NCBI GenBank assembly: GCA_025057635.1
Contig: JANXBD010000008.1
Coordinates: 1-42,225 of the forward strand
DNA length: 42,225 nucleotides
Origin: Thermoflexus sp.
GTDB lineage: Bacteria > Chloroflexota > Anaerolineae > Thermoflexales > Thermoflexaceae
Reading direction: 5' to 3'
The position numbers were made by a program, and so were the translations under genes. This document shows, piece by piece, positions 33,774-42,225 of the stretch. The stretch's first letter is position 1. Every line of letters begins with the position of its first letter. Below the pieces are notes generated by a model that made no database searches, was not told the DNA's origin, and saw nothing but the letters and a program-made list of their open reading frames with translations.

Positions 33774-36692
33774 ATGCCATTGGTTCTTGCTGCCCTAGAT
33801 CTGGAGACGACCGGCCTAGACCCGGAGACTGACGCGATCCTCGAGATTGGAGTTGTGAAATTCCGGGGAGAGACAGTGCTTGACGCCTGGAGCACCCTAG
33901 TCCGCCCAGAACGGCCGATCCCGCCATCGGTCATTCAGCTTACTGGAATTCGACCAGAGGAGGCTGAGCGGGCTCCCCCCTTGCGTGCAGTGCTTCCTCG
34001 TCTTCGGGCGATCGTAGGGAATATTCCTCTTGTTGGCCATTCGATCGACCAGGACCTCGCATTCCTGCGCCGCCACGGTCTTTTCATAGAAAACGAAGCC
34101 CTCGATACCTATGAGCTGGCAGCCATCCTGGTTCCTTATGCTGGTGCTCACAGCCTTTCTACCCTAGCCCATAACTTGGGCATCCCCGTGGGGGTAGTTC
34201 ACCGGGCATTGGACGATGCCCGGCTCACCCACCAGCTGTTCCTGGCCCTGTTTCAACGAGCCTGTCAGCTTCCGGAGTCGATCTTGGAGGAGATCATCCG
34301 CCACGCTGCTCACCTTCCCTGGCCGCCCCGGCGCTTCTTTGAGGAAGCCCTGCGGACAGTGCAACGGGGCCGCTTCATTGATCCGAGCATCGGTGCTCAG
34401 CTACGGGCGAAGGGCTTAGCCACCCCCGAATCCTATCTCGCAACGCCTCCAATGCGGGCGCGGCCTTTGCGCCCCAGGGCTCAAACCCAGCCCCTCGATG
34501 CGATAAAGCTGACCCAACTCTTGGAACCGGGCGGCGTTCTCTCCCAAATCTTCCCGCAATATGAGCATCGTCCCCAACAGGTCGCCATGCTTGAGACGAT
34601 CACTGAGGCATTCAACCGAGGTGAGCACTGGATGATCGAAGCAGGGACTGGGGTGGGCAAGAGCCTGGCCTACCTCATCCCGGCCGCCCTGTGGGCCTTG
34701 CGGAATGGAGAGCGCGTGGTGATTTCCACCTACACCATCCCTCTCCAGGAGCAACTGCTCCAAAAAGATATTCCGATTCTCCAGCAACTGATCTCTGCGT
34801 CCGGTTTAGCTGACGGCTCTACCCTGCGGGTGACGCTGCTGAAAGGCCGAGCCCATTACCTGTGCCCGATCCGATTGATGCATTTGCGACATGCTGGACC
34901 AACCAGCATCGAGGAGATGCGAGTGCTGGCCAAAATTCTAGTGTGGCTGCCCACGACGCAAACCGGAGACGGGGATGAACTGTATCTGCCCACGCCAGTG
35001 GAACGAGCGCTGTGGAGCCGCCTCTCGGCAGACAACGAGACGTGCACAGCCGAAGTATGTGCCGCTTGGGGAGAAGGAGGCTGCTTCCTCCATCGGGCCC
35101 GGAAGGCTGCGGAAGCCGCCCATTTGATCATCGTGAACCATGCCTTGCTATTCGCGGATGCCGCTACGCAGAATATGGTGCTTCCGGAGTACCACTACCT
35201 GATCATTGATGAGGCCCATCATTTAGAGCAGGCAGCCACCAAACAACTGACCGTGGAGATCGACCGCTTCGGATTGTTACGCATGCTCCAGGAAGCAGGG
35301 AGCACACAAGAGCGTCGAGGGGGTGGGCTGGTCAGCATGTTGCTTCATCTAGGGCGAAGCCTTCCTCCGGCGTTGCGCAACACCCTAGCGGGCATAGCCC
35401 GCCGCCTGGGCGAGGCGGTGGAGGAGGCCCAAGCCGGCGTGGATCTCCTAATGAGCACCCTGATGGCCCTTCTAGAGGAAATCGCTTCGGACAGCGGGGA
35501 ATACGCTCGCAAGGCACTGCTCACGGATGCTGAACGAAGCCGTCCAGCCTGGGCCGCAGTAGAGCAGGCTTGGGAGTTCTTCGCTCCCCGCTGGGGAGCT
35601 GTCCAGGAAGCCCTGAACGCCATCCGAGCAACACTTACGGAGTGGCTAGACCACGGTTTTGTAGAAGTCGAAGAAGCCTTAGGGCTGGCAAATGGACTTA
35701 GCTATGATTTTGAGAAAACCCGTCAGGCCCTCGAGGCCACGATCCGAAAGCCATCTCCCGAGATGGTCTACTGGCTAGAAGGCCACACGGAAGAGGGGAA
35801 CCGCGCCCGTGTAGGCCTGTATATGGCGCCTCTCAACGTGGGGCCGCTCGTGCAACGGTATCTCCTGGAACCGAAGCGCTGCGTGATCATGACTTCCGCC
35901 ACCCTGCGGACTGTGAGCCGGGAATGTCAGGAGCCCTCGTTCGCTCATCTCAAAAACCGACTTGGGACCTGGGAAATGAAAGAACTCGCTCTGGATTCCC
36001 CGTTTGACTATCGGCGAAACGCCCTCGTATATCTAGTGACCGACATCCCGGAGCCTGGCCAGGCGGGCTACCAGCGGGCAGTAGAGCAAGCGATCCAGAT
36101 GGCTGCCCAGGCGCTTCAGGGGCGCACCATGGCTCTCTTCACTGCCTACGCACCCCTGCGGCGGGCGGCCCGTGCCCTGGCCGCTCCTCTGGCGAAGGCT
36201 GGGATCACCGTCTACGAGCAGGGCGATGGAAGTTCTCGACAACAGCTCGTGGAGCGCTTCCGATCTACAGAACGGGCAGTGCTGCTAGGAACCCGAAGCC
36301 TGTGGGAGGGAATAGATATTCCCGGTGAGGCGCTCTCGTGCTTAGTGATCACCAAGCTTCCCTTTGAGGTCCCAGACGAGCCCGTCTTCGCGATCCGAAG
36401 CGCTCAATATAGAGATCCGTTTCTCGATTATGCGGTGCCGGAGGCTGTGCTACGGTTCCGCCAGGGATTCGGACGGCTGATCCGTAGCCGCTCCGACCGA
36501 GGCGTGGTGCTGATCCTAGATCGACGTATCCTCACCCGCGCATACGGCGCCTGGTTTCTCAGCGCTCTACCCCCATGTACGATCCACCGAGGGCCCCTAA
36601 ACCAGATCGAAACCATCGTGAAGGCATGGCTAAACCATCCCACGGAGCAACATCACCTCTACGAATCCCTCACGGGATTTACCAATCGCTGA
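33774..36692 (+). CDS. dinG: DnaQ-type 3'-5' exonuclease fused to DinG-family XPD-like helicase
   Basis: 972 residues. Residues 1-165 are a DEDDh exonuclease: ExoI ALDLETTG (Asp9, Glu11), ExoII VGHSIDQDLAFLRRHG and ExoIII HRALDDARLTHQLF. The rest is a superfamily-2 helicase: Walker A EAGTGVGKSLAYL (about 289-301), DEAHH (about 477-481), MTSATL, and LLGTRSLWEGIDIPGE near the C-terminus. Four cysteines (YLCPIR, ETC, EVC, GGCF, about residues 363-437) are placed like the XPD/DinG iron-sulphur cluster. This fusion is usual in Gram-positives and Chloroflexota. Likely roles are unwinding of R-loops or damaged DNA. The ATG is at 33774 with AGAGG eleven bases away. The 3' end overlaps the convergent DUF72 gene by 34 bases. 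Confidence 0.94.
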   Translation: MPLVLAALDLETTGLDPETDAILEIGVVKFRGETVLDAWSTLVRPERPIPPSVIQLTGIRPEEAERAPPLRAVLPRLRAIVGNIPLVGHSIDQDLAFLRRHGLFIENEALDTYELAAILVPYAGAHSLSTLAHNLGIPVGVVHRALDDARLTHQLFLALFQRACQLPESILEEIIRHAAHLPWPPRRFFEEALRTVQRGRFIDPSIGAQLRAKGLATPESYLATPPMRARPLRPRAQTQPLDAIKLTQLLEPGGVLSQIFPQYEHRPQQVAMLETITEAFNRGEHWMIEAGTGVGKSLAYLIPAALWALRNGERVVISTYTIPLQEQLLQKDIPILQQLISASGLADGSTLRVTLLKGRAHYLCPIRLMHLRHAGPTSIEEMRVLAKILVWLPTTQTGDGDELYLPTPVERALWSRLSADNETCTAEVCAAWGEGGCFLHRARKAAEAAHLIIVNHALLFADAATQNMVLPEYHYLIIDEAHHLEQAATKQLTVEIDRFGLLRMLQEAGSTQERRGGGLVSMLLHLGRSLPPALRNTLAGIARRLGEAVEEAQAGVDLLMSTLMALLEEIASDSGEYARKALLTDAERSRPAWAAVEQAWEFFAPRWGAVQEALNAIRATLTEWLDHGFVEVEEALGLANGLSYDFEKTRQALEATIRKPSPEMVYWLEGHTEEGNRARVGLYMAPLNVGPLVQRYLLEPKRCVIMTSATLRTVSRECQEPSFAHLKNRLGTWEMKELALDSPFDYRRNALVYLVTDIPEPGQAGYQRAVEQAIQMAAQALQGRTMALFTAYAPLRRAARALAAPLAKAGITVYEQGDGSSRQQLVERFRSTERAVLLGTRSLWEGIDIPGEALSCLVITKLPFEVPDEPVFAIRSAQYRDPFLDYAVPEAVLRFRQGFGRLIRSRSDRGVVLILDRRILTRAYGAWFLSALPPCTIHRGPLNQIETIVKAWLNHPTEQHHLYESLTGFTNR

Positions 36693-37381
36693 AACCGTAG
36701 CCCGTCCTCCCACATGGACATGTTATTGAACAGCACGAAGACCTCCCGAAACTCCTGACCGAGATCCCAGAGTTCCTCCAGGTCCGCATCTGTGTAGCGA
36801 TATGCATATCCAGTTCGTCCGTGGAGACGGAAATAGGCGATTTCCCCAGTGACGGGGAGACGAATGAAGGGGTCAACGGCGTGGATCAGGCCGTAGCGCT
36901 CGCAGATCCATCGGATCACCCTGCCGGGCCAATCCCCCCGGGGCTCCCAGGCCACGCGAAAGGGAATCGCTCCCATCCGCTCCAGAAAGGCCTCGAGACG
37001 GCTGAGATGCTCCGGCGCTGGGGTAAAGGAGGCTGGGCATTGCAATAGCACCACGGTCGCCCTTAGGGCCTGCGCGGCCTCCACGGTGGCGGCCCATCCT
37101 CGCTCCACCACTGGGGTGGCCTGGAACAGGCCGGCCATCGGGCGTTCTTCGGGAGCCAGCGGGCGTCGGAGCCGGCGGTAAGTCGGGCTGCTGGCGGGAT
37201 GGGTGACCAACTGCCATGCCTTCATGGTGAAGACAAAATCGCAGCCAGCTTCCTCCCGCCAGCGTTGGAGGGTCTTCGGTTGGGGTGGGTCGTAGAACGT
37301 TTGCTGAACTTCCACCACCCGGAAGGCCTGGAAGTAAACGGATCGCGCTTTCGGGAATCCGCAGCAGCCAATATACCACAT
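36659..37381 (-). CDS. DUF72 family protein (YecE-like)
   Basis: 240-residue TIM-barrel-like DUF72 protein. Hallmarks: an N-terminal MWYIGCCGFPKARS (the family's I-G-x-x-G-W/F opening), VVEVQQTFYDPPQPKTLQRW, DFVFTMKAWQLVTHP, RVAWEPRGDW, and the C-terminal AYFRLHGRTGYAYRYTDADL and VFVLFNNMSMWEDGL. The ATG at 37379-37381 follows a GAGGGGGAG stretch and fits family length; the upstream 16 codons lack homology. The biochemical role of DUF72 is not established. It lies 69 bases downstream of tsaC on the same strand. Its last 34 bases overlap the end of dinG on the other strand. Confidence 0.92.
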   Translation of the reverse strand: MWYIGCCGFPKARSVYFQAFRVVEVQQTFYDPPQPKTLQRWREEAGCDFVFTMKAWQLVTHPASSPTYRRLRRPLAPEERPMAGLFQATPVVERGWAATVEAAQALRATVVLLQCPASFTPAPEHLSRLEAFLERMGAIPFRVAWEPRGDWPGRVIRWICERYGLIHAVDPFIRLPVTGEIAYFRLHGRTGYAYRYTDADLEELWDLGQEFREVFVLFNNMSMWEDGLRFQRLVNPVRDS

Positions 37382-37450
37382 CTCCCCCTCATCTCCCTCG
37401 ATGCGTCCCCGCAACGCACAGTCGTCCATCCCTCATCGGATCCGACCAGA

Positions 37451-38503
37451 CTATGACGGATCCTCTGCTTTCATCACCCGGCCACCCGCGGCGCGGATCA
37501 GGCGATCCCGGATAGCCAGGCCCAGCCCCTGTGTCCCGAAATCCCGGGCGAGGATCAAATCAGGCCCCCGCGCGTCTAAATCGCGCATCGCCGGATAAAG
37601 CCGTCGAGCAACCCCTTCCAGATCCCCCTCGGATCCCAGCACAGCGATCTCCACCGGCAGATCCGCCACGGCCGGCTGATCCTCTTCCGCGATCAGCAAT
37701 CCCACCCGATAGCCCTCCCGGAGATACCGGATGGCCAGTTCGCGGAGCTGCGAGCGGAGCCACCCCTCTGACCCGATCAGGACCACCATCTCCGCCCGTG
37801 GGGCGTAGTGTTTGGGCAACATCCCTGGAGCCGGCGCAGGGCCGGCCACGGAGCGATCGAACACCGCTATCGGCCCGAGGATCGCTTCTAGGGCCTCCCG
37901 GGGCAGCCCTCCCGGCCGCAGGATCGTAGGAACCGGACGGGTGAGATCGACGACGGTCGATTCCACTCCGATGGAGGTGGGCCCGGCATCTAGGATCAGA
38001 TCAATCCGACCAGTCAGGTCCTCCAACACATGCTGAGCCGTGGTGGGGCTGGTGTGGCCGAACCGGTTCGCGCTGGGCGCGGCAATTGGCACCCCCGCGG
38101 CCCGGATCACCGCTCGGGCCACCGGATGGGCCGGCATCCGAAGGGCAACGGTGGGTAGACCAGCCGTGGCCAGATCCGGGACAATCGGTTGTTTGGGGAG
38201 AACCAAGGTGAGGGGACCTGGCCAGAAGCGCCGGGCGAGGGTCCATGCGACTGTGGGGATCTCCCGGGCTAGCTGGGGGAGTGCCCCCAGATCAATGATA
38301 TGCAGGATCACGGGATCTGTGGCCGGCCGTCCCTTGGCCTCGAACAGACGGGCGAGAGCGACCGGGTTCAGGCCATCGGCACCCAGCCCATAAACGGTCT
38401 CCGTTGGGAAGGCCACCAGCCCGCCCTGTCGCAGGATCTCCGCGGCCCGGGCGATGATCTCGGGATCCGGATGCTGAGGGTCTACCGATACCACCTCGGT
38501 CAT
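37451..38503 (-). CDS. Threonylcarbamoyl-AMP synthase (Sua5 type)
   Basis: 350 residues; makes threonylcarbamoyl-adenylate from Thr, bicarbonate and ATP, the first step of t6A37 synthesis in ANN-decoding tRNAs. The YrdC domain covers residues 1 to about 205, with GGLVAFPTETVYGLGADGLN, KGRPATDPVILHI and the nucleotide-binding PIAAPSANRFGHTSPTTA. A linker with LPKHYAPRAE follows, then the C-terminal Sua5 domain (about 235-350), so this is the long Sua5 form and not the short TsaC. The ATG at 38501-38503 has AGGAGG five bases upstream; the frame is open 41 codons further up without homology. Confidence 0.95.
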   Translation of the reverse strand: MTEVVSVDPQHPDPEIIARAAEILRQGGLVAFPTETVYGLGADGLNPVALARLFEAKGRPATDPVILHIIDLGALPQLAREIPTVAWTLARRFWPGPLTLVLPKQPIVPDLATAGLPTVALRMPAHPVARAVIRAAGVPIAAPSANRFGHTSPTTAQHVLEDLTGRIDLILDAGPTSIGVESTVVDLTRPVPTILRPGGLPREALEAILGPIAVFDRSVAGPAPAPGMLPKHYAPRAEMVVLIGSEGWLRSQLRELAIRYLREGYRVGLLIAEEDQPAVADLPVEIAVLGSEGDLEGVARRLYPAMRDLDARGPDLILARDFGTQGLGLAIRDRLIRAAGGRVMKAEDPS

Positions 38504-38707
38504 TTGACCCTCCTGAGCGCTATGTGATTTGCTCTCCTCTATCCTCTTTGGAGACCTTGCGAACAGGGCGGTGGGTTTCGGTGCCCGGCCCGCCCAGGGG
38601 TCGCTAAGCATATCATAACATCCCAAAGCAGCAGATCTGTTCCGCTTTGTCCGATCGGCCTCTCAGCGCTTGCTTCTAATCGTGCTATTTCCACCTCTGC
38701 AAGAATT

Positions 38708-38736
38708 TTGAGAGGAACTCAGGGGAAAGACAAAAT
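38708..38736 (+). promoter_or_regulatory. Possible promoter of the DUF711 gene
   Basis: TTGAGA (38708-38713), a 17-base spacer and CAAAAT (38731-38736); the start codon is about 38 bases after the predicted start. Five and four of six consensus matches. Confidence 0.45.
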
Positions 38737-38780
38737 CGAGGAGAAGATATGACAGTTTACCCTCCTCAGGAGGGGAACCC

Positions 38781-39884
38781 ATGCGTATTCGCGCGGTCAC
38801 GGTTTTCATCCCATGGAGCCGCCAGGAGGTGGCACGGGCAGGAGCTCTCGCTTCAGCAGCACGCGAGACGCTGACGCGCGCTAGCTATGAGGTTCAGACC
38901 GTACGTCTCGCGCTACCGCCGTTGGAGATCTTGAAGGATGGAACAGATTTTCTTCGCCAGGCCCAGGAGTGGGAAGCCATGGCTCGGGAGGCCGGGTTTG
39001 ATTACCTGAGCGTGGGCCCCCTGGGGCCGCTGGCCATCGAGATCCCTCGGCTGTTCGCAGAGACGGAACGAATCTTCGCCTCGATCATGCTCACCAACAA
39101 CGAGACGGTTCGGCTGGCAGCGCGTATCACTCGGGAAAACGCTATGGTTGTCCCAGACGGCTTCGCTAATTTCCGACTTGCCGCGCTGGCGGGCGTGCCT
39201 CCGTTGAGCCCCTTCTTCCCGGCGGCGTACCACGATGGAGGGCCGATGGCTATCGCTCTAGCGACCGAGGCGGCGGATCTGGCAGTGGAAGCCGCTCGCA
39301 CCGCTCGAGATCCAGCGGCAGCCCTGACGATGTTGCAGGCTCAGGTAGAAGCGACTGGCTGGTATCTGGCGCACCTCCTCCGTCCGCTAGTCTCTCGGTT
39401 CTCTGCCCGCTTCGCCGGGATCGATTTCTCCCTGGCGCCCTTCCCGGAACCAGAGCGCAGTATCGGGACGGCCATCGAGATGCTTAGCGGAGTTCCTTTT
39501 GGAAAAGCCGGAACCCTCGCAGCGGTGGCCGGGCTGGCTGCGGCGGTGCAGGGGGCGGATTTCCCACGGACGGGGTTCTGTGGGGTCATGCTCCCTATCC
39601 TCGAGGATGCGGTTTTGGCACGGCGAGCGGCGGAACAGCATCTGCGCGTGAGCGACCTACTATTATATGCAGCAGTGTGCGGAACCGGTCTGGATACCCT
39701 CCCCTTGCCTGGATCCGTTTCGGAGGAGGCGCTGGCACGGGTGCTGGAGGATTTACGCGCGCTTAGTGCCCGGCTGGGGAAGCCCCTCACTGCTCGACTG
39801 ATGCCCATCCCGGGTCGGGAGCCCGGGGATCCAATTGAGTTTGACTTTGCGTATTTCGCACCTTCAACGGTAATGGCCCTGTGA
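38781..39884 (+). CDS. DUF711 family protein (UPF0210/PFL-like)
   Basis: 367 residues. It matches DUF711 proteins: an N-terminal IRAVTVFIPWSRQEVARAGA, a middle FDYLSVGPLGPLA with ASIMLTNNE, and the strongly conserved FAGIDFSLAPFPEPERSIGT followed by FPRTGFCGVMLPILEDAVLA. Members are related to glycyl-radical-enzyme-like folds, but no glycyl-radical RVxG motif is visible and no function is proven. The ATG is preceded by AGGAGG seven bases away. No ACT-domain protein, the usual partner of the UPF0210 branch, is adjacent. Confidence 0.9.
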   Translation: MRIRAVTVFIPWSRQEVARAGALASAARETLTRASYEVQTVRLALPPLEILKDGTDFLRQAQEWEAMAREAGFDYLSVGPLGPLAIEIPRLFAETERIFASIMLTNNETVRLAARITRENAMVVPDGFANFRLAALAGVPPLSPFFPAAYHDGGPMAIALATEAADLAVEAARTARDPAAALTMLQAQVEATGWYLAHLLRPLVSRFSARFAGIDFSLAPFPEPERSIGTAIEMLSGVPFGKAGTLAAVAGLAAAVQGADFPRTGFCGVMLPILEDAVLARRAAEQHLRVSDLLLYAAVCGTGLDTLPLPGSVSEEALARVLEDLRALSARLGKPLTARLMPIPGREPGDPIEFDFAYFAPSTVMAL

Positions 39885-40229
39885 CGATTTCGGCGCAACG
39901 TTGCCGCTTAGGATTTTCCCTGTTGCGGGAAGTTAGCCCTGTGTCTTGGAGCAGCCGTGCCCTCGGGAGCCAACGGGCTGGATTCTTTAGGTGGAATCTA
40001 CCCGCGGAGGGAGTGCACAAAGGCTCGGCCTGAGGATCTGCTGATGCAGGTGAATGACACCCGGCGAAGGGCACGATCGCGATATAACGAGGTGCATAGG
40101 CATAACTGAATTGCCCCCTCCCATACCTTGAGGGGAAGGGATCCGAGCCGAGCTTCCAGATTCAATAGAGGTAGAATTTAGATATTGGAGAGGCAGTATA
40201 CGCTTGAAGTCATGCTTTGGAGGTAGCTA
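39885..40229. other. Non-coding interval between DUF711 and baeRF genes
   Basis: 345 bases. No gene recognised. The AT-richer segment 40162-40200 (TAGAAT, TAGATAT) probably includes the baeRF promoter -10, but I cannot pair it with a convincing -35. Confidence 0.4.
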
Positions 40230-41315
40230 ATGTTTAGCGAACAAGATCTGAGGGAACTGGCCGCGCAGGAAAGCCTCCAAGTTCCCATTCTCAGCCTCTA
40301 TCTAGATGTGGATCCTCGTCATCAAACCAAGGATCATTATCGGCTGACGCTGCGACATCTACTGGAGCGCGTGGAAGATCAAGTCCCGCGAGGAGATATA
40401 GAGGCAGTCCAGCGCTTCGTCGAACTGGAGTATGATGGATCTGGACGAGGTCTGGCAATCTTCTCTTCGCGGAACCAGGGATTCTGGCGCGTATTCTCCT
40501 TAGCGGTGCCCACGCCCAACCTGGTCTTCGTTGGTCACAAGCCATATGTGTTCCCGTTGGCTAAGCTTTGGGATGCCTATGGCCGCTTCGCGGTGGCGCT
40601 GGTGGATAAAACCCACGTTCGTTTACTGTTCTATCAGATGGGCGAGCTTCAAGAGGCCATCCAACTGCACGGGGAGCCGATCAAGCGACATAAGCAAGGC
40701 GGCTGGGGTGCGGAGAAACTCCAGCGGCATGAAGATCAGGTTGCCTACCGGAATCTGAAAGAGGCCGCCGAGCTCACAGCAAGTTTCTGCGAGCGCTACC
40801 AACCCCGTTATCTGCTCCTCGGCGGCCCCGATCCGACGGTGGTGGAGTTCCGGGAGCTCCTACCGCGCCCTTGGCAGGATCGCATTGCCGGGACGATACC
40901 AGGGGATCGCGTGTCAGGCGAAGAGGAGATTCTAGAGGCGAGCCTACGGATCCTCCAGCAGACAGAACAGGCTCGGGAGTTCGCCCTCGTGGATGCGGCG
41001 ATCACTGCAGCGGCCAAAGGGGGCAACGGCGTGATGAACCTAGATGACACGCTGGGGGCAGCGGCGGAAGGACGTGTGCATGTGTTGCTCGTGGCGGACG
41101 GCTTCCACACTCCAGCCTACCGCTGCAAGAACTGCAGCTTCTTCACGGTGATATCGCGGGAGGCATGCCCGTTCTGTGGCGCAGCCTTCGAACGGTTGCC
41201 CGACGCGGTGGATTGGCTGATCGCCACCGTGCTGGAGAACGGAGGCCAAGTGGAGATCGTGGAAGGCCACCCCCGACTGCAGGAAGTCGGCGTCGCTGCC
41301 CTGTTGCGATATTAA
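40230..41315 (+). CDS. Bacterial archaeo-eukaryotic release-factor-like protein (baeRF), with zinc ribbon
   Basis: 361 residues. The N-terminal part (ILSLYLDVDPRHQT, then YDGSGRGLAIFSSRNQGFW) and the central VALVDKTHVRLLFYQMGELQ resemble domains 1 and 2 of eRF1. IKRHKQGGWGAEKLQRHEDQ at 151-170 aligns with the GGQ loop of aRF1/eRF1 (K-R-H-x-x-G-G-Q), but the Gln is Trp159. A domain-3-like part follows (RYLLLGGPDPTVVEFRELLP), then a zinc ribbon with Cys299/302 and Cys313/316. Such proteins are thought to act on ribosomes, possibly in hibernation, rescue or quality control; this is inference. The ATG has GGAGG six bases upstream. Confidence 0.85.
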   Translation: MFSEQDLRELAAQESLQVPILSLYLDVDPRHQTKDHYRLTLRHLLERVEDQVPRGDIEAVQRFVELEYDGSGRGLAIFSSRNQGFWRVFSLAVPTPNLVFVGHKPYVFPLAKLWDAYGRFAVALVDKTHVRLLFYQMGELQEAIQLHGEPIKRHKQGGWGAEKLQRHEDQVAYRNLKEAAELTASFCERYQPRYLLLGGPDPTVVEFRELLPRPWQDRIAGTIPGDRVSGEEEILEASLRILQQTEQAREFALVDAAITAAAKGGNGVMNLDDTLGAAAEGRVHVLLVADGFHTPAYRCKNCSFFTVISREACPFCGAAFERLPDAVDWLIATVLENGGQVEIVEGHPRLQEVGVAALLRY

Positions 41316-41466
41316 CGTGATCGCTTCTCCACTCACAGCTAAAGGGGACATAAAATTCTCTCCATATAGGTGGAGCACTGAGATGGCCTATCGGGCGATC
41401 GGCTTTACCTAAGGGCTTAGGGCAGCGCAATCTGCGTTAAAGTTGTATTCCGGAAGGGAGGGGTAA

Positions 41467-41488
41467 GTGGGCGGCCTTCGCCGCCCAC
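41467..41488 (+). other. Strong hairpin between baeRF and LCP genes
   Basis: GTGGGCGGC (41467-41475), CTTC loop, GCCGCCCAC (41480-41488): a perfect 9-bp GC-rich stem. No U-tract follows (CCCCGG), so it may be a structural or rho-assisted end, or a processing signal upstream of the LCP gene. Confidence 0.5.
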
Positions 41489-41528
41489 CCCCGGTCGCTT
41501 GCTGGAAACTCCGGAGGCGGAAAGGACT

Positions 41529-42225
41529 GTGACGCAGATCCCTTCATCTTTCTCACGCTCTGCTTCTGCAGGACACTATTATCGGCTGTTTACGGTGATC
41601 CTATTAGCCTCTACACTGCTTTCCACCTGGCTGGGGATCGCGGTGGTGATGGCGGCCCGCGCGCAGCGTTGGCGGGCGATGGCCGGCGGCGAACCGCCCC
41701 GCACCGGCCCCCTGGGGCTTCCTCCGATCTCCGAAGTGGGGCGGATGCTGAATCCCATCGAATGGCTCAGCCCGGCGCCAGCCTGGCCAGTCCCTGGTCG
41801 GCTGAATCTCCTTGTTTTAGGGATAGATCGCCGACCAGAGGAGAAAGAGATCCCCGTCCGAGCGGACGGGATCATGCTCATTGGCCTTGATCCCATCAGC
41901 AACACCATCTCCGTGCTCTCCATCCCCCGGGATCTTTATGTCCCCATCCCGGGGCTGGAGGAGCGCGGGATCTCCCAGAGCCGCATCAACACCGCATGTT
42001 TCTACGGGGATTACTACCAGCGGGGCGGATGCGGGGAGCTATCCAAACAGACCGTGGCATACAATTTCGGTGTCCCCGTGCATCGTTACATCATCCTGGA
42101 TTTCAATGGCTTCAAGAAGATCATCGATCTGGTGGGCGGAGTCGATGTGGATGTGCCCCGGACCATTGTGGATAACGCGTATCCGACGGATGATTACCGG
42201 ACGGAACGGCTGGTGATCCCGGCTG
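41529..42225 (+). CDS. LytR-CpsA-Psr family protein, N-terminal part
   Basis: The first 232 codons; cut by the right edge. The start is GTG at 41529-41531, with GGAGG eleven bases and AAAGG a few bases upstream. One membrane anchor lies at about residues 20-42 (LFTVILLASTLLSTWLGIAV), so the rest is outside. The LCP domain begins at LNLLVLGIDRRPE and has ADGIMLIGLDP, ISVLSIPRDLYVPIP with the catalytic Arg-Asp, SRINTACFYGDY and IILDFNGFKKIIDLVGGVDV. These enzymes transfer glycopolymers from a lipid carrier to the cell wall or other acceptors. It could act on products of the glycosyltransferases in this window, but they are 28 kb away. Confidence 0.92.
   Translation, partial: MTQIPSSFSRSASAGHYYRLFTVILLASTLLSTWLGIAVVMAARAQRWRAMAGGEPPRTGPLGLPPISEVGRMLNPIEWLSPAPAWPVPGRLNLLVLGIDRRPEEKEIPVRADGIMLIGLDPISNTISVLSIPRDLYVPIPGLEERGISQSRINTACFYGDYYQRGGCGELSKQTVAYNFGVPVHRYIILDFNGFKKIIDLVGGVDVDVPRTIVDNAYPTDDYRTERLVIPA

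Overview
The window looks like chromosomal DNA of a GC-rich, probably thermophilic member of the Chloroflexota, of the Anaerolineae/Thermoflexus type. This is inferred, not proven. The evidence is: a beta' subunit of RNA polymerase with a long coiled-coil insertion after the first zinc finger; a long-form SRP RNA with an Alu domain; a 7TM-GAF-HTH membrane regulator and an ECF sigma/DUF5667 pair of kinds I associate with this phylum; RecG with a long N-terminal extension; and a mostly housekeeping, mobile-element-free gene set. I see no tRNA, 5S/16S/23S rRNA, CRISPR array, insertion sequence or phage gene. Both ends are cut inside genes.

Layout. 1-3909 (minus strand): a fatty-acid/butanoate-type oxidation block in transcription order thiolase, 3-hydroxyacyl-CoA dehydrogenase, acyl-CoA dehydrogenase, then a strong hairpin terminator and the start of an MDR oxidoreductase. 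4059-6713 (minus): a HIT-family nucleotide enzyme, then an ECF sigma factor overlapping by one base a one-TM DUF5667 protein with a 15-residue repeat tail. 7386-16438 (minus): mutL, a patatin-like lipase, a YdjM-like membrane protein with a large soluble insert, two GT4 glycosyltransferases, a membrane-anchored 7TM-GAF-HTH regulator, and an alpha/beta hydrolase just upstream of the regulator. 16583-23442 (minus): a P5C-type aldehyde dehydrogenase with a histone-like basic tail, a small unknown protein, then rdgB, a coiled-coil SepIVA/DivIVA-like protein, coaD and recG. 24169-27776 (minus): an aminotransferase, a G5/3D cell-wall protein and, directly upstream of it, the SRP RNA with its own near-consensus promoter.

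28103-36692 (plus): rlmB; a solitary rpoC with its own TTGACA-N17-TATATT promoter, a leader hairpin that looks like an attenuator, and a textbook terminator; then a DnaQ-DinG exonuclease-helicase. 36659-38503 (minus): a DUF72 protein, whose end overlaps the end of dinG, and the tRNA t6A enzyme TsaC/Sua5. 38781-42225 (plus): a DUF711 protein, a bacterial relative of archaeo-eukaryotic release factor with GGW where GGQ is expected, and the start of a LytR-CpsA-Psr envelope protein.

Themes. Information processing dominates (SRP RNA, rpoC, RlmB, TsaC, MutL, RecG, DinG, RdgB, baeRF). Envelope functions come second (glycosyltransferases, G5/3D, LCP, coiled-coil growth factor). Two separate signalling modules cross the membrane: sigma/DUF5667 and the 7TM-GAF-HTH protein. 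The features most worth follow-up are the isolated rpoC with its leader, the basic tail on the aldehyde dehydrogenase, the 7TM-GAF-HTH regulator, the GGW release-factor relative and the marked excess of GATC.
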